DNA of 64,000 nucleotides from Heyndrickxia shackletonii (GCF_001420715.1 NZ_LJJC01000004.1:1786875-1850874), one strand, 5' to 3'. Positions 53,048 through 62,682 are shown, numbered from the stretch's first letter. Notes: generated from the letters alone by a model not told the origin. Translations and numbers: made by a program.

Positions 53048-55606
53048 ATGTCTGTTGCGTTTACCACAAAAATGAATATTGATAAGGAGAGGTTAAACAA
53101 GGATATTAGTCTTTTTCCTCAAGTTCACCCTATTTCTTCTGACATGCACATCACGCATAAAGGGGTATCCCGTCTTGTCATGATTGACCGCTATGCATTC
53201 AAGGATACAGAAAAGATTACTCTTACAGCTGGTGACTTTGTCGTTTTAACCATCAAAGAAGACCCTAAATTTCCTGCTCGCGGATTAGGATTTATACAAG
53301 AGATAGATTGGGAAAGAAATGTTGCAAAGGTTTTGATTGAGGAGGAGTACAGAAGTGCACTTGATGATCAAAACGAAATAGAAACAGGCTTAATTGTTCG
53401 ATCTATTGACATAATTGAAAAGCCTTTAGAAGTTTATTATGAGCAAATTGCGAAACGCAACGCAACAGGCCTTGCTGCAGTTGAAAAAACAGAGGAAAAA
53501 CGTAAAGAATGGTTTGAAAAATTCTATCAAGAATTAGTAAACCTAAATTTTGTTCCAGCCGGTAGGGTATTATACGGCGCTGGAGCTGATACAGATGTAA
53601 CGTATTTTAATTGCTATGTGATGCCGTTTGTTCCTGATTCCCGCGAAGGTATTTCCGAACACAGGAAGCAAGTAATGGAAATCATGAGCCGAGGCGGCGG
53701 AGTCGGAACTAACGGTTCAACACTTCGTCCAAGAAATACATTAGCAAAAGGGGTAAACGGAAAATCATCCGGATCAGTTTCATGGTTGGATGATATTGCG
53801 AAACTCACACATCTTGTAGAACAAGGTGGATCAAGACGTGGGGCACAAATGATAATGCTTTCTTCATGGCACCCGGATATAGTGGAATTTATTATTTCAA
53901 AAATGCAAAATCCTCGTATATTAAGATTTTTACTTGAGACGACAGAAGACGAGACAATTAAAAAGCACGCGAAAGAAAAGCTCAAATTTACACCGCTGAC
54001 TGAACAAGAAAAAGCGATGTATCAGGGAATATTAAATTATAAATCGATTCCTGGCCAAGGTGGTTTTAGCGAAGGTATTTTAAATGATGCTCAGGAAAAG
54101 TTGACTGCTGGTGGTACCTATACCGTTCATAATCCAGAATTCTTAACAGGTGCCAATATTTCTGTATGTTTAACAAAAGATTTCATGGATGCAGTTGAAC
54201 AAGATGCTGTATATGAACTTCGTTTCCCAGATGTTGAAAATTATAGCGCGGAAGAAATGAAGATTTATAATGAAGAATGGCATAAAGTCGGAGACGTTCG
54301 TGAATGGGAAAAGCTCGGACATAAAGTCAAAACATACCGCAAAATGAAAGCAAAAGAATTGTGGAATTTAATTAATATTTGTGCTACTTATTCTGCAGAA
54401 CCTGGTATTTTCTTTATTGATAATGCAAACGACATGACTAATGCAAAGGCATATGGACAAAAAGTTGTTGCGACAAACCCATGTGGTGAACAACCCCTCG
54501 CACCATTCAGTGTCTGCAACTTAGCAGCGGTGAATTTAGCACAAATGGCAGATAAAGAAAATAAAACGGTTAATTTCGAAAAGCTAAAACAAACGGTTGA
54601 AATTGGCGTTAGAATGCAAGATAACGTTATTGATGCTACTCCATATTTCCTTGAAGAAAACAAAAAGCAAGCACTTGGTGAACGCCGTGTAGGTCTAGGT
54701 GTGATGGGACTTGCCGATTTATTGATTTACTGTGAAAAAGAATATGGCTCTGAAGAAGGAAATATTCTTGTAGATAAAGTGTTTGAAACGATTGCAACTA
54801 CAGCATATCGTGCTTCTATTGAGCTTGCGAAAGAAAAAGGAAGCTTCCCATTCTTAGTAGGAGAAACAGACGAGGAAACTAACAGATTACGCAAAGCATT
54901 CATCGAAACGGGATATATGAGCAAAATGCCTGAAGACATAAGACAATCCATTCTTGCGGATGGAATTCGCAATTCGCATCTTCTTACAGTTGCTCCGACA
55001 GGATCAACCGGAACAATGATTGGCTGTTCAACAGGCTTAGAACCATATTTCTCCTTTACTTATTACCGCAGCGGACGTTTAGGTAAATTTATTGAAGTAA
55101 AAGCGGAAATCGTTCAAGAATATCTAGACAAACATCCAGAAGCAGACCCAAATCAACTTCCATTTTGGTTCACAACAGCGATGGAGCTTGCGCCGGAAGC
55201 ACATGCAGATGTACAATGTGTCATTCAAAGATGGATTGATAGCTCTATTTCCAAAACGGTAAATGCACCGCGCGGATATTCCGTGGAACAAGTTCAAAAG
55301 GTTTATGAGCGACTTTATAAAGGCGGAGCAAAGGGCGGCACAGTTTATGTTGACGGCAGCCGTGATTCGCAAGTTTTAACATTGAAGGCGGAAGAAAATC
55401 AATTTGATGAAGATGTTAATGCAAATCAACCGGAAAAACCAGCGGTCGTATTAGTGGATACCATCCAGGATTTACGTTCCACAAGTGTGACAATTGGATC
55501 GGAAATAGGTAATACATGTCCAGTATGTCGTAAAGGAACGGTAAAAGAAATTGGTGGATGCAATACTTGTGACAATTGCAATGCCCAATTAAAATGTGGA
55601 TTGTAA
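53048..55606 (+). CDS. nrdJ: Adenosylcobalamin-dependent (class II) ribonucleotide reductase
   Basis: 852 residues, no intein apparent. An N-terminal domain of about 100 residues precedes the reductase barrel: NFVPAGRVLYGAGADTDVTYFNCYVMP, with one active-site Cys in NCYVMP, SRGGGVGTNGSTLRPR, GSVSWLDDIAKL, the catalytic loop NPCGEQPLAPFSVCNLAAVN, GLGVMGLADLL and APTGSTGTMIGCSTGLEPYF. The C-terminus ends in a Cys-rich zinc-ribbon-like NTCPVCRKGTV...CNTCDNCNAQLKC. It makes deoxynucleotides in an oxygen-independent way using B12. Start ATG with AAAGGAG. In B. subtilis this slot holds lipM-mntR. Confidence 0.94.
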   Translation: MSVAFTTKMNIDKERLNKDISLFPQVHPISSDMHITHKGVSRLVMIDRYAFKDTEKITLTAGDFVVLTIKEDPKFPARGLGFIQEIDWERNVAKVLIEEEYRSALDDQNEIETGLIVRSIDIIEKPLEVYYEQIAKRNATGLAAVEKTEEKRKEWFEKFYQELVNLNFVPAGRVLYGAGADTDVTYFNCYVMPFVPDSREGISEHRKQVMEIMSRGGGVGTNGSTLRPRNTLAKGVNGKSSGSVSWLDDIAKLTHLVEQGGSRRGAQMIMLSSWHPDIVEFIISKMQNPRILRFLLETTEDETIKKHAKEKLKFTPLTEQEKAMYQGILNYKSIPGQGGFSEGILNDAQEKLTAGGTYTVHNPEFLTGANISVCLTKDFMDAVEQDAVYELRFPDVENYSAEEMKIYNEEWHKVGDVREWEKLGHKVKTYRKMKAKELWNLINICATYSAEPGIFFIDNANDMTNAKAYGQKVVATNPCGEQPLAPFSVCNLAAVNLAQMADKENKTVNFEKLKQTVEIGVRMQDNVIDATPYFLEENKKQALGERRVGLGVMGLADLLIYCEKEYGSEEGNILVDKVFETIATTAYRASIELAKEKGSFPFLVGETDEETNRLRKAFIETGYMSKMPEDIRQSILADGIRNSHLLTVAPTGSTGTMIGCSTGLEPYFSFTYYRSGRLGKFIEVKAEIVQEYLDKHPEADPNQLPFWFTTAMELAPEAHADVQCVIQRWIDSSISKTVNAPRGYSVEQVQKVYERLYKGGAKGGTVYVDGSRDSQVLTLKAEENQFDEDVNANQPEKPAVVLVDTIQDLRSTSVTIGSEIGNTCPVCRKGTVKEIGGCNTCDNCNAQLKCGL

Positions 55607-55618
55607 AGCAAAAAAAGA

Positions 55619-55648
55619 GGAGTTAAGCATTGGGCTTAGCTCCTTTTC
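55619..55648 (+). terminator. Terminator of nrdJ
   Basis: GGAGTTAAGC pairs with GCTTAGCTCC (one wobble) around ATTGG, then TTTTCTATTT. Confidence 0.7.
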
Positions 55649-55743
55649 TATTTAAAACATAATTTTTGTTTAAGCTAATAAGTTCTATTTTCCTTTCCCC
55701 ATTCTTAAAAATATATAAATACTACCTGAAGGGGATGGAGATT

Positions 55744-56628
55744 ATGGAGATTGATGGTGTGTTTTCTGGAGGTGGGATAAAAGGATTAGCATTAATTGGT
55801 GCATATGAGGAGCTTGAATCAAGAGGATATACATTTAAACGGATTGCCGGGACAAGTGCCGGATCCATTATTGCAGCACTTGTTGCAGCCGGATATACTA
55901 GTCAAGAATTAAGGCAGTTAGCTGCGGAAGTGGATCTTTCTCAATTTCTGGATACACGAAAGACGTTGCTTCCTTTGCCATTCACAAAATGGCTATTTTT
56001 ATACTGGAGATTAGGTTTATATCGAGGCAAGGCTTTCGAAGAATGGCTATCAATGAAATTAGCGGAAAAGGGAGTATATACCTTTGCAGATATGCCGAAA
56101 GAAAAACTAAGAGTTGTAGCTTCTGATTTAACAAATGGGAGATTATTAGTTCTACCTGATAATTTAGTGGACCTTGGCGTTCCAATCGACAGTTTTCCGG
56201 TTGCAAAAGCGATAAGAATGAGCTGTAGCATCCCTTATTTTTTTGAACCAGTCAAACTAAAATCCTTAGATGGTACAAACTTTATCGTAGATGGTGCAGT
56301 ATTAAGTAATTTCCCAATGTGGCTATTTGTAGAAGAAGGCACAAAAAAAATACGGCCAGTAATTGGTATTTCTTTAAGCACCAAGCTAAAGGATCATCGA
56401 AAACATGTAATAAAAAATGGCTTTCAATTATTTGGAGCATTGTTTGACACAATGAAGGACGCTCATGATATGAAATATATTTCGCGGCAAATGGAAAAGG
56501 ATATTATCTTTATTCCGACAGATAACTTTACATCGATTGAATTTGATTTAATAAAGGAAAAAAAAGACGCCCTCATTGATTTAGGACGTTTGCGAACCAA
56601 AGAATTTTTAAAAAAATGGTCATATTAA
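55744..56628 (+). CDS. yqhO: Patatin-like phospholipase YqhO
   Basis: 294 residues from ATG 55744, preceded by AAGGGGATGGAG; the ORF is open to 55666 but without an SD. Patatin motifs: glycine-rich oxyanion hole FSGGGIKGLAL at the start, nucleophile Ser in GTSAG (about 39), and the Asp of VDGAV (about 187). Lipid acyl hydrolase of unknown substrate. Conserved in position before yqhP. Confidence 0.9.
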   Translation: MEIDGVFSGGGIKGLALIGAYEELESRGYTFKRIAGTSAGSIIAALVAAGYTSQELRQLAAEVDLSQFLDTRKTLLPLPFTKWLFLYWRLGLYRGKAFEEWLSMKLAEKGVYTFADMPKEKLRVVASDLTNGRLLVLPDNLVDLGVPIDSFPVAKAIRMSCSIPYFFEPVKLKSLDGTNFIVDGAVLSNFPMWLFVEEGTKKIRPVIGISLSTKLKDHRKHVIKNGFQLFGALFDTMKDAHDMKYISRQMEKDIIFIPTDNFTSIEFDLIKEKKDALIDLGRLRTKEFLKKWSY

Positions 56629-56631
56629 GAT

Positions 56632-56985
56632 TTAGAAGATTGCACGATTTTTCTTTTTTCCTTTTTTTCCTTCGATTACGGTAAGCTGAACGTCTGATTT
56701 TTTTCGAATCGGTTTTTTACGGGCTTGTAAGGTTTGCTTACCGGATGATTGCCGTTTTTTTAGACGCCTTTTTGATTTTCGGGCTGCTTTGATAAAATTT
56801 CTTTGTTCTTTTGCATTAGATTTTTTGCCAATCCATATTCGATAAATGAAAAAGATAGCCGCTATTACAAGAACAGAAAACAATATTTGCCTAAAAAGGG
56901 AAGCTGGATTTATAAATAATTTTGTACCAAAGCCAATGACTGCTAGGAGAAAGATAACACCAATTAGACTATTTCTTATGTGCAA
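56632..56985 (-). CDS. yqhP: YqhP / SA1362-family membrane protein
   Basis: 117 residues from TTG 56985 (LHIRNSLIGV). An in-frame ATG at 57000 would contain the SD GGAGGTGG, so TTG is preferred. Two N-terminal transmembrane segments (to about 55) are followed by an extremely Lys/Arg-rich cytosolic tail (KAARKSKRRLKKRQ). This is the SA1362/YqhP family, function unknown; a nucleic-acid or phospholipid contact by the tail is speculative. Confidence 0.8.
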   Translation of the reverse strand: MHIRNSLIGVIFLLAVIGFGTKLFINPASLFRQILFSVLVIAAIFFIYRIWIGKKSNAKEQRNFIKAARKSKRRLKKRQSSGKQTLQARKKPIRKKSDVQLTVIEGKKGKKKNRAIF

Positions 56986-57231
56986 AAAAGCCACCTCCAT
57001 TTGAGCATCATAAGCATTGTTTCCTCAAAATCAACCTTTTATACCAATTTTCAATTCAATTTGGAATGAGTTTCATTTCAAGTATAAATCTCCATTCTTT
57101 TTTCGTTCTGAAAAAAACAAATCGGTATGCGGCCGATATTGCCTATAATAAGTTTTTAAAAGGAATATAACTTTCTCAGAGAAAGCAATTCGGACCGCAG
57201 ACCCATTTATCAGTTTGGTAAACAATCTATT

Positions 57232-58182
57232 TTATAGGGACATATTCGGTGTTTCCGCGGAAATGTCTTTTTTCTCGTTTTCCACCCGTAGCAATTCTTT
57301 AAATGATGCAATTGCAACTTCTACCTGATCATCTGTTGGTTCCTTTGTTGTTAGGAGCTGTAGCCATAATCCGGGATATCCAAGGTATCTTAGAACAGGG
57401 ATTTCCCGTAATTTATTTGTAAATTGCAAAACCTCAAATGAGACTCCAAGTACAACAGGAATAAGAGCAATTCGATCCACAATCCTTAACCATAATGGAC
57501 TTGTCGGAACGAATAAATATATGATGACGCCGATGAAAACTGTAAATAGAATAAAACTGCTTCCGCAACGATAATGCAATCGTGACTGTGATTGCACATT
57601 TTCTACTGTAAGCTCTAAATTATTTTCAAAGGTATTGATTACCTTGTGTTCTGCCCCATGATATTGAAAAACACGCTTAATAAGAGGTGTTAAGGATACA
57701 AAATAAATATATCCCAACAATAGAAGAAGCTTAAAAAATCCCTCAAGTAATACTTGTGCGACATCATTTGATAGGATGGGTTTAAACAAAGCTGCAAGAA
57801 ATATAGGGACAAGTGTAAAAACAAACTTACCAAATAAAAAAGAAAGTACGCCAAGGGTTGCAACACCTATGACCATGGTTGTTTTGGAAACCTTTTCATC
57901 CTTTATTTTTTCATCGTCATTAGGATCTACTTCAAATTTCTCGCTTGAAAAGCTTAAATGCTGGGATCCGTTCGCGCTTGCTTCTATTATCGCAATAATC
58001 CCTCTAAGAAATGGTATCTTTTTTAGCATTTGTAACACAGGCCTTGTTTTACGAGGTAAATAAAAATATTCGATGGAAGAATCCTTTCGTCGTACCGCCG
58101 TAACGGTTTGATATTTTCCACCAAACATTACTCCCTCTATAACTGCTTGCCCACCGTAAGAAGGGGCTTTTTGATTATCCAT
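57232..58182 (-). CDS. yqhQ: DUF1385 membrane protein YqhQ
   Basis: 316 residues from ATG 58182 (a GTG at 58191 is possible). The motif YGGQAVIEGVMFGGK near the N-terminus and QYHGAEHKVINTFE in the middle are the DUF1385 signatures. About five transmembrane segments. Family members are linked to metal-dependent enzymes by their conserved His/Glu pattern, but no activity is established. B. subtilis YqhQ is the counterpart. Confidence 0.88.
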   Translation of the reverse strand: MDNQKAPSYGGQAVIEGVMFGGKYQTVTAVRRKDSSIEYFYLPRKTRPVLQMLKKIPFLRGIIAIIEASANGSQHLSFSSEKFEVDPNDDEKIKDEKVSKTTMVIGVATLGVLSFLFGKFVFTLVPIFLAALFKPILSNDVAQVLLEGFFKLLLLLGYIYFVSLTPLIKRVFQYHGAEHKVINTFENNLELTVENVQSQSRLHYRCGSSFILFTVFIGVIIYLFVPTSPLWLRIVDRIALIPVVLGVSFEVLQFTNKLREIPVLRYLGYPGLWLQLLTTKEPTDDQVEVAIASFKELLRVENEKKDISAETPNMSL

Positions 58183-58365
58183 GAAAGTCACCAGCCTATT
58201 TTCTAATAAAGAATCGAATTTTCGATATCTCCCTCTCGTATAGAGTTATATTCATTTTACTAAAAAAAACGTTATACGACTAGCTGGAATAGATATGGTT
58301 ATTCTACTAATAAGGACTTTGAAACAATTGTGTCAAAAGCTCCTTAATTTTTGGAGGTGAATTAC

Positions 58366-58884
58366 ATGGATTCGAAACATGAAGAAGCTGGATTCAATGA
58401 AGCGGGTTCTTTTGCTAAGATGGTTTTTATCACCGGATTCTTCGGAGGACTTTTGTGGAGTGCAGTAGGATATTTTACTTATTATTTAAACTTTATTAAA
58501 GTGGAACCTAACATTATTTTAGAGCCGTTTACTGTTGGTTCTTGGAGAGAAAGCTGGATTGGGATAGTCAGTTCCATTATCGCATATGGCATTATTTCCA
58601 TTCCCGTTTCATTTATATATTACGCAATTTTAAAAAAATTTAAAACAATATGGGTTGGGGCCATTTACGGCATTGTATTATTTTTAATAGTGTTTATCAT
58701 ATTAAATCCGATTTTTCCAGGTATGAAGCCGTTTCTAAAACTGGATTTAAATACGATTATCACATGTGCGTGTTTATATATTCTGTACGGAGTTTTCATA
58801 GGGTACTCTATATCTTATGAACAAAATGAAAGAACACATTATCAGGATAAAAATAAAGAAAAAAATAAGGATATGAAAAGTTAA
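58366..58884 (+). CDS. yqhR: YqhR membrane protein
   Basis: 172 residues from ATG 58366 with GGAGGTGA upstream. A hydrophilic N-terminus is followed by four to five transmembrane segments (FITGFFGGLLWSAVGYFTYY, GIVSSIIAYGIISIPVSFIY, AIYGIVLFLIVFIIL, CACLYILYGVFIGY) and a Lys/Asn-rich tail. It matches the conserved membrane protein YqhR, function unknown, adjacent to yqhQ. Confidence 0.85.
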   Translation: MDSKHEEAGFNEAGSFAKMVFITGFFGGLLWSAVGYFTYYLNFIKVEPNIILEPFTVGSWRESWIGIVSSIIAYGIISIPVSFIYYAILKKFKTIWVGAIYGIVLFLIVFIILNPIFPGMKPFLKLDLNTIITCACLYILYGVFIGYSISYEQNERTHYQDKNKEKNKDMKS

Positions 58885-58973
58885 TTTGCTTTTTATCGCA
58901 TGGCTAGTTTCGTTTTCATTTTTTATGATAGAATGAATATGTTGAACATTCTTACATAAAAAGGTGTAAAAAA

Positions 58974-59420
58974 ATGAAAAAAATCTTAGTTCTAAATGGT
59001 CCAAATTTAAATTTGCTTGGGAAAAGAGAACCTACAATTTATGGAAACAATACACTCGATTATTTAATTGAAGATCTAAAAAAAACAGCTGCTTCCTATG
59101 GTGCTGTCACGGAAGCATTTCAGTCCAACCACGAAGGCGACTTAATTGACCAAATACATCATGCAGAAGAGGAAAACTATACAGGGATTATTTTAAACCC
59201 AGGGGCTTTTACACATTATAGTTATGCTATTCGTGATGCGATAGCTTCAGTCAATGTTCCTGTTGTTGAAGTGCATATTTCAAATGTACATGCAAGGGAA
59301 TCTTTTAGAAGAGAATCTGTCACTGCGCCAGTTACAGTTGGCCAAATTGTTGGTTTTGGTTTTTTTGGTTATGAATTAGCTTTAAAAGCATTGCTTGAAT
59401 ACATAAAAAGGGGAGAATGA
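58974..59420 (+). CDS. aroQ: Type II 3-dehydroquinate dehydratase
   Basis: 148 residues. LNGPNLNLLGKREPTIYG at the N-terminus with the catalytic Tyr nearby, FQSNHEGDLIDQIH, LNPGAFTHYSYAIRDA and VEVHISNVHARESFR are the type II signatures. It dehydrates 3-dehydroquinate in the shikimate pathway. B. subtilis YqhS is the same. It is followed after one base by the peptidase gene, thus an operon. Confidence 0.95.
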   Translation: MKKILVLNGPNLNLLGKREPTIYGNNTLDYLIEDLKKTAASYGAVTEAFQSNHEGDLIDQIHHAEEENYTGIILNPGAFTHYSYAIRDAIASVNVPVVEVHISNVHARESFRRESVTAPVTVGQIVGFGFFGYELALKALLEYIKRGE

Positions 59421-59421
59421 A

Positions 59422-60483
59422 ATGAAAAAACTGGATAAATTACGTGAGGCATTTCGGGGAAATGGAATAGATGGAATTTTAATTACTAGTGATTATAATC
59501 GCCGATATATTTCAAATTTTACCGGAACAGCGGGAGTAGTCCTTATAAGCCAAGATAAAGCTTTGTTTATTACTGATTTCCGTTATGTAGAACAAGCTTC
59601 TAAACAGGCTGAAGGCTTTACAATTGTTCAACACAAAGGCCTTATCCATGAGGAAATAGCGAGTCAGGTTAAACAGCTTGGCATAAAAAAACTAGGATTT
59701 GAACAAGACTATGTAACATATTCTTCTTTCCAAACATATCAAAAGGAAATCCAAGCAGAATTAGTGCCAGTCACAAACCTTATTGAAAATTTACGCTTGA
59801 TAAAGACTGAATCAGAGATTAAGATATTAAAGGAAGCTGCCGACATAGCGGATGCGGCATTCAAACATATTATAGATTATATTAAACCGGGATTGACAGA
59901 GCTTGAAGTTTCGAATGAGCTTGAGTTTTTTATGAGAAAATGTGGAGCGACCTCTTCTTCTTTCAACACTATCGTAGCATCTGGAACTCGTTCCGCTCTT
60001 CCACATGGAGTGGCAAGTGACAAAGTTATCGAAAAAGGCGACTTTGTTACTTTAGATTACGGAGCTCTTTATAAAGGCTATGTGTCCGATATTACGCGAA
60101 CAGTAGCGGTTGGTGAACCACCTGCAAAGCTAAAAGAAATTTATAATATTGTATTAGAATCTCAATTACTTTCCATTGAAAAAATCAAACCTGGAATGAC
60201 AGGAATTGAAGCCGATGCTATTGCTCGTGATTATATAGCAAACCATGGTTATGGGGAATATTTCGGCCATTCCTTAGGGCATGGAATTGGTCTTGAGGTT
60301 CATGAAGGACCATCCTTATCCGTCCGTTCGGATATCGTTCTGAAACCAGGAATGGTTGTTACAGTGGAGCCGGGAATTTATGTTCCGGGACTGGGCGGCG
60401 TAAGAATAGAAGATGATACATTAATCACAGATAACTCAAACGAAACCATCACACATTCCACAAAGGATTTAATAATACTGTAG
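59422..60483 (+). CDS. yqhT: M24 family Xaa-Pro peptidase YqhT
   Basis: 353 residues. An N-terminal creatinase-like domain (to about 130) is followed by the pita-bread fold with metal ligands Asp in LDYGALYKGYVSDITRT (two Asp), His in HSLGHGIGLEVHEGP, and Glu in VTVEPGIYVPG and VRIEDDTLI. It probably cleaves dipeptides with proline in second position. Start ATG with AAGGGGAGA. It lies between aroQ and efp, as in B. subtilis. Confidence 0.94.
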   Translation: MKKLDKLREAFRGNGIDGILITSDYNRRYISNFTGTAGVVLISQDKALFITDFRYVEQASKQAEGFTIVQHKGLIHEEIASQVKQLGIKKLGFEQDYVTYSSFQTYQKEIQAELVPVTNLIENLRLIKTESEIKILKEAADIADAAFKHIIDYIKPGLTELEVSNELEFFMRKCGATSSSFNTIVASGTRSALPHGVASDKVIEKGDFVTLDYGALYKGYVSDITRTVAVGEPPAKLKEIYNIVLESQLLSIEKIKPGMTGIEADAIARDYIANHGYGEYFGHSLGHGIGLEVHEGPSLSVRSDIVLKPGMVVTVEPGIYVPGLGGVRIEDDTLITDNSNETITHSTKDLIIL

Positions 60484-60549
60484 AATGGATGCACGGGTGA
60501 AATTTCAGCACCATAGGATTGTCATATAAACGAGGAGGAAAAGAAAAGC

Positions 60550-61107
60550 ATGATTTCTGTAAATGATTTTCGTACAGGTCTAACAATCGAAGTGGACGGA
60601 GGAATTTGGCGTGTAATGGATTTCCAACACGTAAAACCAGGAAAAGGTGCAGCTTTTGTCCGTTCAAAACTACGTAACCTAAGAACTGGCGCAATTCAAG
60701 AGAAAACTTTTCGCGCCGGCGAAAAGGTAGAAAAGGCTCAAATTGATAACCGCAGAATGCAATACTTATATGCAAACGGTGATTCTCATGTGTTTATGGA
60801 TAATGAAACATATGAACAAATTGAATTGCCTACATCTTCTATTGAATATGAATTAAAATTTTTAAAAGAAAATATGGAAGTAAACATTATGATGTTCCAA
60901 ACAGAAACACTAGGAGTAGAGCTTCCTAATACAGTTGAGTTAACTGTTACAGAAACGGAACCAGGTATTAAAGGAGATACTGCTTCTGGCGGTTCTAAGC
61001 CAGCTACAGTGGAAACTGGTTTAGTTGTTCAAGTTCCTTTCTTTGTAAATGAAGGCGACAGGCTAATTATCAATACTAGTGATGGTTCTTACGTTTCAAG
61101 AGCCTAA
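60550..61107 (+). CDS. efp: Translation elongation factor P
   Basis: 185 residues. Start ATG with GAGGAGGAAAA upstream. The modification loop [12 protein letters not shown] has Lys32, the residue that carries 5-aminopentanol in B. subtilis EF-P. OB domains follow with [15 protein letters not shown] and a C-terminal domain ending [17 protein letters not shown]. It relieves ribosome stalling at polyproline. A terminator separates it from spoIIIA; the yqhV gene that sits here in B. subtilis is absent. Confidence 0.97.
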   Translation: MISVNDFRTGLTIEVDGGIWRVMDFQHVKPGKGAAFVRSKLRNLRTGAIQEKTFRAGEKVEKAQIDNRRMQYLYANGDSHVFMDNETYEQIELPTSSIEYELKFLKENMEVNIMMFQTETLGVELPNTVELTVTETEPGIKGDTASGGSKPATVETGLVVQVPFFVNEGDRLIINTSDGSYVSRA

Positions 61108-61126
61108 ATAAATGAAAAATGAAAGT

Positions 61127-61161
61127 CGAAGAAATCGAAAGCAATTTCGATTTCTTTTTTT
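61127..61161 (+). terminator. Terminator of efp
   Basis: AGAAATCGAAA, loop GCAA, TTTCGATTTCT, then TTTTTTT: a textbook intrinsic terminator. Confidence 0.92.
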
Positions 61162-61178
61162 ATGCCTATTTTTCCAAG

Positions 61179-61206
61179 TCATAATTTTGATAGAATCGAA
61201 TACATT
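61179..61206 (+). promoter_or_regulatory. Putative sigma-E promoter of the spoIIIA operon
   Basis: -35 TCATAAT (61179-61185) agrees with KMATATT at six of seven, and -10 AATACATT (61199-61206) with CATACAHT at seven of eight. The spacer is 13 bases, near the usual 13-15. It lies about 38 bases before the spoIIIAA start, in the mother-cell operon where sigma-E control is established for B. subtilis. Confidence 0.6.
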
Positions 61207-61243
61207 TAGTATCGGGAGGGCTGTACAAAAGGAGGAATCAGTG

Positions 61244-62170
61244 ATGGAAAACATATTAGCCTTATTGCCAAAAACAATTTCCGGAAAAATACAAGAATTA
61301 CCGACTCCCATCCAAGATTCGTTAGAAGAAATTCGCATCCGAATTAGTCGACCTTTAGAGGTAATAGCGAGGAATGAACCATTATTCCTCCCCTATATAG
61401 TAAAGGAAGAGGATGCTGAGCAATTCATGAATCGAATTGCCAATCATTCCTTCTATACTTTAGATGAAGAATTAAAAAAAGGCTATATTACCGTTGATGG
61501 AGGGCACAGGGTTGGCCTTGCGGGTAAAGTAATCCTAGAAAATGGTTATGTAAAAGCAATTAGAAATTTATCCTCCTTCAATATAAGGATTGCAAAGGAA
61601 AAGATAGGGGTTGCGGAAAACTTTATTCCGTACCTATATCAAAATAGATGGCATCATACAATGATAATCGGTCCTCCACAAACGGGGAAGACCACTTATT
61701 TACGGGATATTGCCAGACTCATTTCAACTGGCTTAAAGGACAAGCACATTCCACCAATGAAAGTAGGAATTGTCGATGAGAGATCGGAAATCGCGGGCTG
61801 TGTGCGAGGTGTTCCCCAATTACAATTCGGTCCTAGAGTGGATATACTGGATGCTTGTCCGAAGGCTGAAGGTATGATGATGATGATTCGCTCTATGAGC
61901 CCTGATGTATTAATAGTAGATGAAATTGGACGAGAGGAAGACAGCACAGCAATTATGGAAGCTATTAATGCGGGAATCATTTTAGTGATGACCACTCACG
62001 GAAATTCCCTCGAAGAAATTCAAAAAAGACCTATTTTAAAAGAAATTTTGCAGTTAGAAGTTTTTGAGAGGTATATAGAGTTATCACGCATGAACGGACC
62101 TGGAACGATAAAAAAAATTAGAGATGGCCGCGGTAAAGAATTGACATTTAAAGCAGGTGTTTCAACTTGA
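61244..62170 (+). CDS. spoIIIAA: Stage III sporulation ATPase SpoIIIAA
   Basis: 308 residues from ATG 61244, after AAAGGAGGAA; the ORF is open to 61112 but that part overlaps the promoter and efp terminator. Walker A IGPPQTGKTTYLRDI (about 143-157), VGIVDERSEIAG, Walker B-like VLIVDEIGREEDS and TTHGN. It is the type II/IV secretion-like ATPase of the SpoIIIA-SpoIIQ channel between mother cell and forespore. It overlaps spoIIIAB by four bases. Confidence 0.96.
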   Translation: MENILALLPKTISGKIQELPTPIQDSLEEIRIRISRPLEVIARNEPLFLPYIVKEEDAEQFMNRIANHSFYTLDEELKKGYITVDGGHRVGLAGKVILENGYVKAIRNLSSFNIRIAKEKIGVAENFIPYLYQNRWHHTMIIGPPQTGKTTYLRDIARLISTGLKDKHIPPMKVGIVDERSEIAGCVRGVPQLQFGPRVDILDACPKAEGMMMMIRSMSPDVLIVDEIGREEDSTAIMEAINAGIILVMTTHGNSLEEIQKRPILKEILQLEVFERYIELSRMNGPGTIKKIRDGRGKELTFKAGVST

Positions 62171-62682
62171 TAAAAATTATTGGTGCCATTTTTATTATAT
62201 TTTCAACCACTTGGGCAGGATTTGAAATATCTAAACATTTAACAGAGCGACCTAAACAATTACGATGGTTTAAATCAGCATTGCAATCACTTGAAGCAGA
62301 AATTATGTACGGCCATACTCCATTGCATGAAGCAGCAAGAAAGCTTTCAACTCAATTTCCGAAGCCACTTTCCATTTTTTTTTCATCCTTCTCTGCCAAA
62401 CTTCTTACCGTCGAAACGACTGTAAAAAATGCATGGGAATCAAGCTTGCAAGAAATTTGGAAGATGACATCCCTAAAACAAAATGAGTACGAGATATTAA
62501 CTCAATTTGGAGAAAACTTAGGAAAGCATGATCGCCTTACTGAGCAAAAAAATATTAATCTTACCATTACGCATTTGGAAAGGGAAGAAGCGGATGCGCA
62601 TGAAAGGCAGCAGCGTTATGAAAAAATGGTGAAGAGTATGGGGTTTTTATCAGGTCTATTAATTGTCATTTTATTGATGTAG
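62167..62682 (+). CDS. spoIIIAB: Stage III sporulation protein SpoIIIAB
   Basis: 171 residues, TTG start. A hydrophobic N-terminal segment, a helical middle (LRWFKSALQSLEAEIMYGHT, a GspF-like feature) and a C-terminal transmembrane segment (FLSGLLIVILLM). A GspF-related platform protein of the SpoIIIA channel. Confidence 0.94.
   Translation: MIKIIGAIFIIFSTTWAGFEISKHLTERPKQLRWFKSALQSLEAEIMYGHTPLHEAARKLSTQFPKPLSIFFSSFSAKLLTVETTVKNAWESSLQEIWKMTSLKQNEYEILTQFGENLGKHDRLTEQKNINLTITHLEREEADAHERQQRYEKMVKSMGFLSGLLIVILLM

Noticed and set aside
53048-55606. Intein in the ribonucleotide reductase
   Set aside because: The length is normal for this NrdJ group and no splicing motifs interrupt the active-site blocks.
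57110-57145. ATCGG..CCGAT hairpin between yqhP and yqhQ as a terminator
   Set aside because: It has a short stem and no T-run on either strand, so I could not support a terminator call.
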